From NCBI GenBank assembly GCA_014378195.1, contig JACMOC010000008.1, positions 62,001-126,000 on the forward strand: a DNA stretch of 64,000 bases. Reading direction: 5' to 3'. The position numbers and the translations under genes were made by a program. The notes below the pieces were generated by a model. That model ran no database searches. It saw only the letters and a list, made by a program, of their open reading frames with translations, and was not told the DNA's origin. The DNA is from Oligoflexus sp. (lineage in GTDB: Bacteria; Bdellovibrionota_B; Oligoflexia; Oligoflexales; Oligoflexaceae). This document shows, piece after piece, positions 8,401 through 15,764 of this stretch; within the stretch, counting starts at the first letter, position 1; each line of letters starts with the position of its first letter.

Positions 8401-10116
8401 ATGGAAAAGCGTTCCATTCGCGATCTGACTCGTCCATTTCTTGATGCCTTGGGTATGCAAGACTTTAGCTTTCACCAGGAATCACTTCGGGGCCAGGTTT
8501 ATGCCGATGGCATTCGCGATGATGGTCAATTGGTTGAGGGAAAACGTCTGATGTTTCCAGCCTTTGCTGCAGGCGGCATGGGAACAAGCGCAGCAATCGC
8601 TGCGTTTCTCACTCATCTTGGCCAAGCTTATCATTCTCTTGAAGGCTCGGGGCCGATTTCCCATGATACCGCGCGTAGCATGCTTTATGGAACGGACCTC
8701 GGCTGTCAGGCTTTTATGGGCTGCAACATGGGCTTGGGCGTTTTTATCGCGGAGGCCGGTGACAATCGCATGGCAATCCACCAGGGAGCCAACGATGGTT
8801 TTCGCTGTCTCTACATCTATTGTTTTGCTGGCCCGGATCGCGGCAAGGGCCTCGTCACACTCTGTAATGGCGAACTCAAAGGCGTTTTATTCAACTCTGA
8901 AATTGCACAGGAGGCCCTGAAACTCTTCGGCATGAAAGGGATAGATTTTTCCCGCTTTACGTCTCACTTCAGTAAAACTGCGCTTAAAGAGGAAGAAATT
9001 GTTAACATCGGCTATCGCGATCTATTGATTAAAGCTTTTGAGCCACGATTACCGGAGAAAATAGTCTCAAAAGGACTTCAATCCCCTCTCGCCGCTAAAA
9101 ATCGGGCCGTCGGGGGCAAAACAATAAACGTCAGTAACCAGCTTTTCGCACGTGCGGAAAACCTACTGAGTCCTTACGAGCCCGTTTTTGATCCGCACCT
9201 TTTCGGCAAAGAGGGAAAGATCATGGATAGCTGGGAAACGGTCAGGCACAACCAAAGGGGCTTTGATGATTTTGCCTTCGAACTTTTGGCACCGGCACCG
9301 ATTCGTTACATTTCGCTATCGACGAAATTTCACTTCGGCAATCATGCTCCTACGGTCAGCCTTGAAGGACGAGTAAATGGACAATGGCGCGAGATTCTCG
9401 GTAAAACCTACCTGGATGGCCACGCTCTGAAATGCATTGATCGAGGTTTGGACCATTCGATTTACAGTGCAGTTCGTGTACAGATCTACCCTGATGGAGG
9501 ACTTTCGCGCCTCGGGCTATACAGTAATTTGTCGCAATCGGAGTCACTGAATTATCGATCACCGACCGAAGCGCAGAGTCTGAAATTTTCGGACCCCATT
9601 CCTCTGACCTTGAAGCCGCTGAATATCCCCTATACTCCGGATGAGGCTGAAATCAGCAGAAATCGGGCGCTAATTCGTCCGGGGCAGCTTGTCGATCTTG
9701 CGTCGATGGCCTTAGGAGGCAAGGTGCTTTATGCATCGAATGAACACTACGGGCCAGCCATTCAACTCAACTCACCTTTTCCTCCCTTGAATATGTTTGA
9801 CGGGCTTGAATCGGCACGCAGCCGAATACCAGGACACCAGGAAGAAGCACTTATCCGACTGGCGAAACCCAGTCGATTGCATCAGATCGTCGTCGATTTC
9901 AGATTTTTTGTGAATAACAATCCGCGCGAGCTGGCTCTGCAAGGTTTGTGTGGATCGGAATGGATAGAACTTATTCCCCGCAGCTTCGTCAAGAGTTTTG
10001 CAGGCACCCAAAAAGCTTTCGCTGTGACCGACACACGTCTGATTGAAGAACTCCGCGTTCAGACTTTTCCGGACGGAGGTCTAAATCGTCTGAAAGCAAT
10101 GAGTTACTGGGAATAA
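5452..10116 (+). CDS. Malate synthase-OHCU decarboxylase-serine hydrolase-allantoicase fusion
   Basis: A 1554-residue protein with four recognisable parts. Residues 1 to about 620 resemble malate synthase A: Arg250, Glu322 in VLENP, Asp350 in GWHDYL, the WVAHP motif at 440-444 and Asp563 in MDDLAT fit the catalytic residues. Residues about 675-825 resemble OHCU decarboxylase, with His727 (FHGD) and Glu744 (QEQ) matching its active-site pair. Residues about 835-1175 form a beta-lactamase-like serine hydrolase: SLSK at 868-871, Tyr969 in a YSG version of YxN, and HQG at 1110-1112. Residues about 1205-1554 hold two allantoicase repeats, the first with GKIMDSWET and IYPDGG, the second ending FPDGG. 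ATG 5452 is chosen because AAAGG precedes it; GTG 5431, seven codons earlier, has no ribosome site. No signal peptide, so cytoplasmic. Likely makes allantoin from OHCU, splits allantoate and condenses glyoxylate with acetyl-CoA; the serine hydrolase role is unknown. Confidence 0.82.
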   Translation: MADIPYFEDFISPELRAYLLQQARPVPSVSGLTQIGEGGGLENAESLMYLCELYDELKTDLASILNRRTADRAFIDQRCRALSVFNHEHKRDYQSADYRTILGLEDSEGRIVIGPKRADYVKKGGAPIAPLPHYLQGPHVTLFGPPDSAKLAVNAMNAYHRQLPGEPVIVGDLLRSSVHAPKWGADDEDSKTPLRADLVSAGENLSRCFDGSLIAIDEKSGKRYEIHKEKRAQPIKRFPGLALPCTFLFRGDNPIPLHLYDFALHFYQNWRNPEALVFYVPKLEHEEEARYIHLMMDRAEKLLKVKHPDYRMGQIRLMIVLENPRAIFRTHEIMDELYPYFAGASLGWHDYLASTARIFKEDSQYRIPAKSDPNIVIKYIKASHRLLADVVGPRGGIKVGGMYGVLPLTPDLASASFQVTLKGYIKDVVTQLKRDLTGYWVAHPDFVRLGLALVEAWKLRTAGDAQPLRTLVTSLLQEQHASEVLAFIDKPDIEGLDPDDPLYARSLIVADRKESENAKNNHPDEIRYNVFQCLQYLADWLSGRGCVALPAELEGVPVRVMDDLATTERSRWEVWHEIRHGRFALEDFLRIAFEELHFIRKNQSNARKIVQVKWDEQSARWYPIAFKIMIRLMTDAQPVEFASELLLSLTVESIREAADPWETLRSIDPQKYRFDPYVDRFLSYFECLGNQSFAQSMAVDLVPDLAKGEALVKSFSLAEVIAAAAFHGDIGEGKQTLDAMALQEQAKVLPADEALKSDLRARGQTYLNKFGVKFLVSAAGKSAAELKHILEERIGNTKAEELNNARVALWEIACKRLKTFPIYERAEVFQKIQAKHSVPSAMISLLSKEGTQNINLNCSPHTWFEVASLSKSVASAFALEYFSARKIGVDTSVNQLLAQTSSSFRLSGPYGDAVTLAHLMSHKALNMHYVKGIPATKPMPALDQLINGSTQYGYEPILVINPPGEVFQYSGAGFLLLEHLIELMEKRSIRDLTRPFLDALGMQDFSFHQESLRGQVYADGIRDDGQLVEGKRLMFPAFAAGGMGTSAAIAAFLTHLGQAYHSLEGSGPISHDTARSMLYGTDLGCQAFMGCNMGLGVFIAEAGDNRMAIHQGANDGFRCLYIYCFAGPDRGKGLVTLCNGELKGVLFNSEIAQEALKLFGMKGIDFSRFTSHFSKTALKEEEIVNIGYRDLLIKAFEPRLPEKIVSKGLQSPLAAKNRAVGGKTINVSNQLFARAENLLSPYEPVFDPHLFGKEGKIMDSWETVRHNQRGFDDFAFELLAPAPIRYISLSTKFHFGNHAPTVSLEGRVNGQWREILGKTYLDGHALKCIDRGLDHSIYSAVRVQIYPDGGLSRLGLYSNLSQSESLNYRSPTEAQSLKFSDPIPLTLKPLNIPYTPDEAEISRNRALIRPGQLVDLASMALGGKVLYASNEHYGPAIQLNSPFPPLNMFDGLESARSRIPGHQEEALIRLAKPSRLHQIVVDFRFFVNNNPRELALQGLCGSEWIELIPRSFVKSFAGTQKAFAVTDTRLIEELRVQTFPDGGLNRLKAMSYWE

Positions 10117-10148
10117 TGGCGACTCCGATTTCCTGCCGATGCGGGAGA

Positions 10149-11363
10149 TCACTGAGCTCTTGTCTCGTACCATTTCTGGATTATGCCACGCTCATCGTCC
10201 GTGATTTTTGTGAGATTGCCGACCGGCATGCTTTTCTCAACAACGACATGCTGATAAATGAGTTGAGCGTGAGCAAGGATTTCTTCGGGTTGATCCAAAG
10301 TCATGTTTTTGGGAGCGACTGCAAATAATGTGGGATGGAGCGAGTGGCAAGGCGTGCAACGTTCTTTAACGATAGCAGCGACGCCGAGCGGCAAAGTTTC
10401 TGTCTTGGGGGCTATGACCGCTGACTGTGTGTTCGAAGTATCAACCTGAGGCTTGCTGTTAGCAGGAAGGGTCCATACCGCTACCCCAAAGATGACAGCC
10501 GCCCCCGCCGCGGGAAACCAGTAGTTGATCTTGCCTTTGTGTTTCAAAAGAAAGAACTGGCGAATCAAAACACTGGCTACCATAAGGAGCAGGAGCAAGA
10601 TCCAGTTGTAAGGATGGGTTGTCAGTATTGTATAGTGATTAGAAAGCATCGCCAGCAACACAGGAAGCGTGAAATAGGTGTTGTGAACGCTCCGTTGTTT
10701 GCCGCGGAGGCCGTGGATAGGATCAGCTTTTTCTCCGGCTCGCATAGAGGCTATGACCTTACGCTGTCCGGGAATAATCCAGAAAAAGACATTCGCCGTC
10801 ATGATTGTCGCCATCATGGCTCCGGTCAGCAAAAAAGCAGCCCGTCCAGCAAAGAGACGCGAGGCGACATAGGCGGCGACCACGACGGCGAGAGCCGTAA
10901 GTATCCCTACCTTGCGATTGTCCTGGCCGAAGATTCGGCAGATGCCATCATAGACAGACCAACCACTCACAAGAAAAGCCAAAGCTAAACCAACTGCTAG
11001 GCCAGAGGACATCGCGTAGACCCGAGGGTCAATCAGATAAGCGCGCGGATTAAAAAGGTAGAGCAGCACGAACATGGCAAATCCCGAGAGCCAGGTCGAG
11101 TAAGACTCCCAGTAAAACCAATGCAGGCTTTTCGGTAAATTGCCAGGCGCGACCATGTACTTCTGAGGATTATAAAAACCACCGCCATGCACCGCCCAGA
11201 GTTCGCCATTAACGCCCTTTTTAATGAGCTCAGGGTCTGTCGGCTGTTGGAGGCTGTTATCGAGCCAGACAAAGTAGAACGATGCTCCAATCCAAGCTAT
11301 TGCAACAATAACGTGAAGCCAGCGGACCAGGAGCAAAGCCCAATCAAGTACGAAATTTTCCAT
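10149..11363 (-). CDS. puuD: Membrane urate hydroxylase PuuD with C-terminal cytochrome c
   Basis: This 404-residue inner-membrane protein resembles PuuD, which oxidises urate to 5-hydroxyisourate and passes electrons to the respiratory chain. The N-terminal part has about eight hydrophobic helices and the family-typical stretches RWLHVIVAIAWIGASF and GGGFYNPQKY. The C-terminal 90 residues form a c-type cytochrome domain with CTPCH as the haem site and a distal Met in KSMPVGN. It lies 30 bp downstream of hiuH in the same direction, so two consecutive steps of urate breakdown share a transcript. It converges on the fusion gene, with 32 bp between stop codons. Confidence 0.93.
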   Translation of the reverse strand: MENFVLDWALLLVRWLHVIVAIAWIGASFYFVWLDNSLQQPTDPELIKKGVNGELWAVHGGGFYNPQKYMVAPGNLPKSLHWFYWESYSTWLSGFAMFVLLYLFNPRAYLIDPRVYAMSSGLAVGLALAFLVSGWSVYDGICRIFGQDNRKVGILTALAVVVAAYVASRLFAGRAAFLLTGAMMATIMTANVFFWIIPGQRKVIASMRAGEKADPIHGLRGKQRSVHNTYFTLPVLLAMLSNHYTILTTHPYNWILLLLLMVASVLIRQFFLLKHKGKINYWFPAAGAAVIFGVAVWTLPANSKPQVDTSNTQSAVIAPKTETLPLGVAAIVKERCTPCHSLHPTLFAVAPKNMTLDQPEEILAHAQLIYQHVVVEKSMPVGNLTKITDDERGIIQKWYETRAQ

Positions 11364-11392
11364 GGTCGTTATGTCTCCAAGTCAGGAATCGG

Positions 11393-11746
11393 TCAGCTGC
11401 CTCGATAAGTCGAGTAAGCCCAGGGTGAAACGAGTAGGGGGACGTGATAGTGTGCCGCCGAATCAGCAACCCCGAAACGCAAGGTCACGATATCGAGAAA
11501 AGGAGGCTCTGGCAGAGCCGTCCCCTGCACTTTAAAATAGTCACCAACATCGAAGTCCAATTCGTAAGTGCCGACGGTAAGCGATTCGCCTTCGAGGAGA
11601 GGTCGATTGCATCGGCCATCTTCGTTGGTTCGCAACTCACAAATTTTCTGCCGGGATGACCCAAGCTGACGATAGAGAACAATCGCAATATTACGCCCTG
11701 GTTTGCCAACGGCGGTATCGAGTACATGGGTTGTTAAGCGGCCCAT
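11393..11746 (-). CDS. hiuH: 5-hydroxyisourate hydrolase (transthyretin-like)
   Basis: This 117-residue protein has all the hallmarks of HIU hydrolase, which opens 5-hydroxyisourate to [17 protein letters not shown] at the N-terminus, a central Arg (LRTNEDGR), and the C-terminal [10 protein letters not shown] followed by the diagnostic YRGS tetrapeptide at the very end. Length is normal. It has no signal peptide and should be cytoplasmic. It is the first gene of the hiuH-puuD pair. Its product OHCU is the substrate of the decarboxylase-like domain of the fusion protein nearby. Confidence 0.95.
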   Translation of the reverse strand: MGRLTTHVLDTAVGKPGRNIAIVLYRQLGSSRQKICELRTNEDGRCNRPLLEGESLTVGTYELDFDVGDYFKVQGTALPEPPFLDIVTLRFGVADSAAHYHVPLLVSPWAYSTYRGS

Positions 11747-11801
11747 AAAAGGAACTCCGGGGTTTAAAGCAATTACCGATCTGAGACTACACGTATTCGC
11801 T

Positions 11802-11841
11802 GTTCGATGAACGTTATAACGTAGGCCGGCAGGAGCTGCAA
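11802..11841 (-). promoter_or_regulatory. hiuH-puuD promoter with overlapping palindromic operator
   Basis: On the minus strand TTGCAG (11836-11841), a 17-bp spacer and TATAAC (11813-11818) make a good sigma-70 promoter. The -10 box sits inside a perfect 12-bp palindrome ACGTTATAACGT (11811-11822), which is followed by a second dyad GTTC-GAT-GAAC (11802-11812) where transcription would start. This arrangement suits a repressor that blocks RNA polymerase. No regulator gene is in the purine block, and I did not find the same palindrome ahead of xdhA or the fusion gene. Confidence 0.6.
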
Positions 11842-12127
11842 ATCTTTTAAAACCAGTCTCTATGCTTCACGCGTACTCGATTCAAAGGATGAGCTTTCGT
11901 TTTTGTGCCTCTTTAGGGCCTTAGGTCCAAACGGCTAGGCGCTTTTCGGTAGCTCCAAATAAGCGGCACATCTGGCCTTAGATTGAGCTGAGCTCAAGGA
12001 CGGCTCTTCTATAATTGCTAAGAATCGGACGCAAAAAAGGCTTCGAATAATGTGCGCAGCCTAATTCCCAACTCAATAACCAAATGCCATTGTGCGAATC
12101 GATCCCGGCTCTTTATGCTTTCAAGGT
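11842..12127. other. Non-coding spacer upstream of the hiuH promoter
   Basis: This stretch separates the hiuH promoter from the end of the LpoA-like gene. I see no gene in it. A short perfect inverted repeat, TTGAGC-TGA-GCTCAA, lies at 11983-11997; it has no T-run and its role is unclear. Confidence 0.5.
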
Positions 12128-13606
12128 CTATAAAGGTTTGGATTTCGGCTTAGCGGCACTGGATGAGCCCTGAAGCGCCTGGAGCTTTCCTCCGCCGACG
12201 CTAAAAAGAAAACTCGGCCAGTTGCTTTCATGGTCCGGTTTGAAAATAGGACCGGCACCAAAAAAAGCTTTGTCGTCGGGTTGAACCTGCTCAAGGCGTT
12301 TGTAGAGAGCAAAGCGAGGCGCCTTTGGCCCCTTAAGAGCAAAGACGGCAGCCGCTACCGCATGATTCACCACAAGCTCAAGATCTACGCGTGAGGCTTC
12401 CGAGCCTTCAATCATATTTTCGTCGTTCACAGTGTCCGCTTTGATATTGTAGGGAAGGTTTTTATAACTGCCGACATAATCGACGAACACCGCGCCACTG
12501 AGGTTTTCTTCTTCCTGATCGACGAGTTCTGGCGCCCGCCACTTGGGGATGCCCAGCAGAGGTAAGTGCTTTACGCCGTAAAAATGGAGGCTTTTGGCTA
12601 TGTGCCTCACGTTTTTGAAGTTGTCGATGATCACGAGTGCATCGACGTCCACCTCGGGCGGCAGCATCAAGCCCTTCTGATCGAAGGCAACACCCTCTTC
12701 CTTGGCTTTGTCCTTGAACTGATTGACGAGGTCCAGCATCTCAGGCTTTCTGGAATCATCGTTTAAGTGAAAGAGGCGCTTAAAGATGATGTCGATCGAA
12801 TTGTAGTCCGATGGGTTGTAAACCAGCGGGCCGATCGTTTCGATTTTTTTGCTCCCAACCAGAGCGTCCGCGAAGGAACCATCTCGAGATGATTGCGGCA
12901 TGATGATCGCAATCTTTTTAAAGCCTCTTTTTTCAGCATAGGCGACAAGAGAAGCGGCCATTTGTTTGTTGTCAGGACCCAGGCGGAAAACAAAACGAGA
13001 CCGTGGCGGATCAAATTTTTTATTGAGAATAAGAGTCGGGATGCGAAGGCGATCGCCCCATTTGGAGAGAACAGGCGCTTCGGCTGTAGTTGCGCCGCCG
13101 ATAACCATACTGATGTGCTGAGAGAAAACCAACTGTGCGAGTTGTTCCTGCATCGTTTGAATCTGACCGCCCGTATCGAGCCAAACGAGGTTTTTTTCCG
13201 GATCAAGGCCCTGAGATGCGACATAGGTTTTAATGTGGCTGATCAAGGCCTTGTGAGTCACTGCCGGCCAACGGTTGAAAGGCAGCATGATGGCGATCTT
13301 CTGTGAATGAAGACTCACCACGCGCTGGTATAGGTCCACCGTATCAAACAGCTCACAGCCGTCGCCAGAGAGTTTGAGAAACTGATGGGTCGGCAACTGG
13401 TCATGGTACTTAAAACCGGAGGGCAAGAAGTGGGCTAGGGCTTTGTAATACTGCATAGTGGATTCGTAAATACGTTTGCAGTCGGCACCGCCTCCGCTCG
13501 CAACAATACTGTCCGTGCCATCACTCTGCGCAAGGAGAGGGGCGCTCACGGTAAACGCCAGAAGCAAAGGAAAACACTTACGGATGATCGCCTTCATAAT
13601 TACCAA
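12128..13606 (-). CDS. LpoA-like periplasmic binding-fold protein, PBP partner
   Basis: This 492-residue protein has a signal peptide (hydrophobic residues 9-25, ending SAPLLAQ) and a type I periplasmic binding fold. The order of strands resembles penicillin-binding-protein activator LpoA and branched-chain amino-acid binding proteins: KIAIMLPFN, SMVIGGATTAEA, FRLGPDNKQMAASL, KKIAIIMP and a late DALVIIDNF. No lipobox is evident, unlike E. coli LpoA. The gene overlaps the class A PBP gene by 7 bp on the same strand, and no ABC permease is adjacent. I therefore favour a role in activating that PBP in the periplasm over solute transport. The function is inferred from context; the fold is the better supported part. 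Confidence 0.65.
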   Translation of the reverse strand: MVIMKAIIRKCFPLLLAFTVSAPLLAQSDGTDSIVASGGGADCKRIYESTMQYYKALAHFLPSGFKYHDQLPTHQFLKLSGDGCELFDTVDLYQRVVSLHSQKIAIMLPFNRWPAVTHKALISHIKTYVASQGLDPEKNLVWLDTGGQIQTMQEQLAQLVFSQHISMVIGGATTAEAPVLSKWGDRLRIPTLILNKKFDPPRSRFVFRLGPDNKQMAASLVAYAEKRGFKKIAIIMPQSSRDGSFADALVGSKKIETIGPLVYNPSDYNSIDIIFKRLFHLNDDSRKPEMLDLVNQFKDKAKEEGVAFDQKGLMLPPEVDVDALVIIDNFKNVRHIAKSLHFYGVKHLPLLGIPKWRAPELVDQEEENLSGAVFVDYVGSYKNLPYNIKADTVNDENMIEGSEASRVDLELVVNHAVAAAVFALKGPKAPRFALYKRLEQVQPDDKAFFGAGPIFKPDHESNWPSFLFSVGGGKLQALQGSSSAAKPKSKPL

Positions 13607-15666
13607 TCCAATGCATCGCGAAATGAGCCTGTGTCGCGGACGATAGTCAGTGTTGATTCGTGGCGCGTCGGGCCTCGACCTTCGAGGAGGGGCATCTCAA
13701 CGCCGTTTGCGTCTTCGAAGCCAAAAAGAGGATGAATGCGTTTTTTGACGACACCCTCCGGCATTTCAAATGGCAGCGGAGGATAACGATCTTTAATGCG
13801 CTCCATCATACGGGCCCAGATCGGGAGAGCCATCGATGCGCCTGCCACTGCACCACTGAATGCATAGTTGTCGTCGGTACCCACCCAGACGATCGAAGTG
13901 ATGTCGTGCGTGAAGCCGCAGAACCAGTTGTCCTTGGCTTCGTTCGTTGTCCCTGTTTTACCCGCTGCATAGCTGGCGAACTCAGGGTATTTTGCGGCTG
14001 TTCCGAAGCGAAAGACGGCCTGCATCGCCATCGTCATCATATAGGCAACCGCGGGCGGGAGAACTCGTGTAACCGGCGCTGCCTTGTGTTCATAAACCAC
14101 AACCCCATTACGCGTGGTGATTTTTTCTATCATGAAAGGGTCGGGCTTGTTGCCATCGTTGCCGATTGTTCCGTAAATCTGAGCGAGGTCGGTCATCGTC
14201 ATCTCAGAGCCGCCGAGAAGGGTGCCGGCCTGAGGTTTCAATTCAGTCTTCACACCCATCTTGCGGGCGGTTTCGATGATTTTTTTGATGCCAATCCGCG
14301 ATCCAAGCTCGACGACAGGCGTATTGATTGAGCGGTAAAAGGCGTTGAAATAGGTCGACTCCGACATGAATTCATTGGAGTAGTTCTGAGGTCTATAGTT
14401 TTGAATGACGATGGGCGTAATGTAGGTCATGTCCGACCAATTCATGCCGCCCATGAGCGCCTGGCTGTAGACCAGGGGTTTGAAACACGAGCCCGGGGCA
14501 CGTTTGGCTTTTAAGGCTCGGTTGAACTGTGAGCGACTGAAATCTCGGCCTCCGACCATGGCGAGGATTTCGCCCGACCTGTGATTCATGACGAGCGATG
14601 CGGCTTCGATCATTGATTCCTTAGGATTTTTTACGTTGATCAGCGCATTTGCGGCGGTTGAGTAGATCGATTTGGAGCCTTGCAGGATCGTGTTCAACTC
14701 CTGTTGAAGGCTGAGGTCAAGCGTGGTGGTGATGCGAAGACCTTTGCCTTTGAATTTGCCTTGCAGAATCTTGTCGGTTTGTTCTTGAATGGCGTCGAGA
14801 AAAAAGGGGGCGATGCTCTGGTTCATGGATGCGGGCACTTGATAAACCAAGGGCTCAGTCGACCATTTCTTGTAGTCGGAAGGCTCGAGAAAACCATTTG
14901 CTACCATCGCTTTTAGAACCAAAAGCTGGCGTTTTTTGGCCGCCTTTGGGTTTTTATGAGGGTTAAATCGAGTCGGTGATTGAAAAAGACCGGCAATCAA
15001 GGCGATTTCGTGAGGCCCTAGATCGTCAAGTGTCTTTCCGAAATGCCGTTGAGCGGCCGCAGCAACGCCGTATGATCCTTGCCCGAGGAAAAGCGCGTTG
15101 AGGTATATCTCGAGTATCCGTTCTTTACTTACGCGACGTTCCAGCTGGAGCGCAAAAGCGGCTTCTTTGATTTTTCGAGAGAGCTTGCGTTCCGGAGTGA
15201 GAAGAAAGTTACGGACGACTTGCTGGGTGATAGTGCTGGCGCCTTGCCGGAAATGCCCCGTCTTTAAGAGCGAGACACCCGCGCGCGCGATCGCCTTGTA
15301 GTCGAGACCATGATGTTCAAAAAAGGATCGATCTTCGATAGACAGAACCGCATGGACCATAAGGGGCGGGATCTTCGCGTAGGGGTAATAAACATGGTAG
15401 TCGGAGAAAAACTCGCCGATCTGTTTGCCGCTTTTGTCAAAAACCAAACTGTTGTCAGAGTGCTCGTAGTTGACGATCACGTCGAGTTTGGACTCGTCGA
15501 TCTCAAATAAGCCGGCCGAACTCAGCCAGACGATCAACGAAATGCCGGAAACGAGCGTAATGGCTAAAATCGAGCCTATGAGCGTTGGGATCAAGGTCCA
15601 GCGCTTAGGCAGAAATTGCCGCTCGGTAAGAATTGACTTGAGGGTCTGAAGCAGGTTTGAAAGCAT
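13600..15666 (-). CDS. Class A penicillin-binding protein (PBP1A-like)
   Basis: This 688-residue bifunctional enzyme polymerises glycan strands and cross-links peptides in the periplasm. One N-terminal transmembrane helix (about residues 25-52) precedes the glycosyltransferase domain, with EDRSFFEHHG, the QGASTITQQ block, RKIKEAAFA and the ILEIYLNALFLG motif. The transpeptidase domain shows SxxK as SCFK, SxN as SIN (RSINTPV) and KTGT (AGKTGTTNEA). All catalytic motifs are intact. Length is shorter than E. coli PBP1a. It is the first gene of a two-gene unit with the LpoA-like protein downstream. Confidence 0.92.
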   Translation of the reverse strand: MLSNLLQTLKSILTERQFLPKRWTLIPTLIGSILAITLVSGISLIVWLSSAGLFEIDESKLDVIVNYEHSDNSLVFDKSGKQIGEFFSDYHVYYPYAKIPPLMVHAVLSIEDRSFFEHHGLDYKAIARAGVSLLKTGHFRQGASTITQQVVRNFLLTPERKLSRKIKEAAFALQLERRVSKERILEIYLNALFLGQGSYGVAAAAQRHFGKTLDDLGPHEIALIAGLFQSPTRFNPHKNPKAAKKRQLLVLKAMVANGFLEPSDYKKWSTEPLVYQVPASMNQSIAPFFLDAIQEQTDKILQGKFKGKGLRITTTLDLSLQQELNTILQGSKSIYSTAANALINVKNPKESMIEAASLVMNHRSGEILAMVGGRDFSRSQFNRALKAKRAPGSCFKPLVYSQALMGGMNWSDMTYITPIVIQNYRPQNYSNEFMSESTYFNAFYRSINTPVVELGSRIGIKKIIETARKMGVKTELKPQAGTLLGGSEMTMTDLAQIYGTIGNDGNKPDPFMIEKITTRNGVVVYEHKAAPVTRVLPPAVAYMMTMAMQAVFRFGTAAKYPEFASYAAGKTGTTNEAKDNWFCGFTHDITSIVWVGTDDNYAFSGAVAGASMALPIWARMMERIKDRYPPLPFEMPEGVVKKRIHPLFGFEDANGVEMPLLEGRGPTRHESTLTIVRDTGSFRDALDW

Positions 15667-15764
15667 ATGTTTTTGTTCCGAGAAGACGAATTTTCTTAAG
15701 ATTTTTGCTGTTTCACCGATAATAAGCTAGCGAATCGGGAATCTCTAGAGAACGAGAAAATCAC

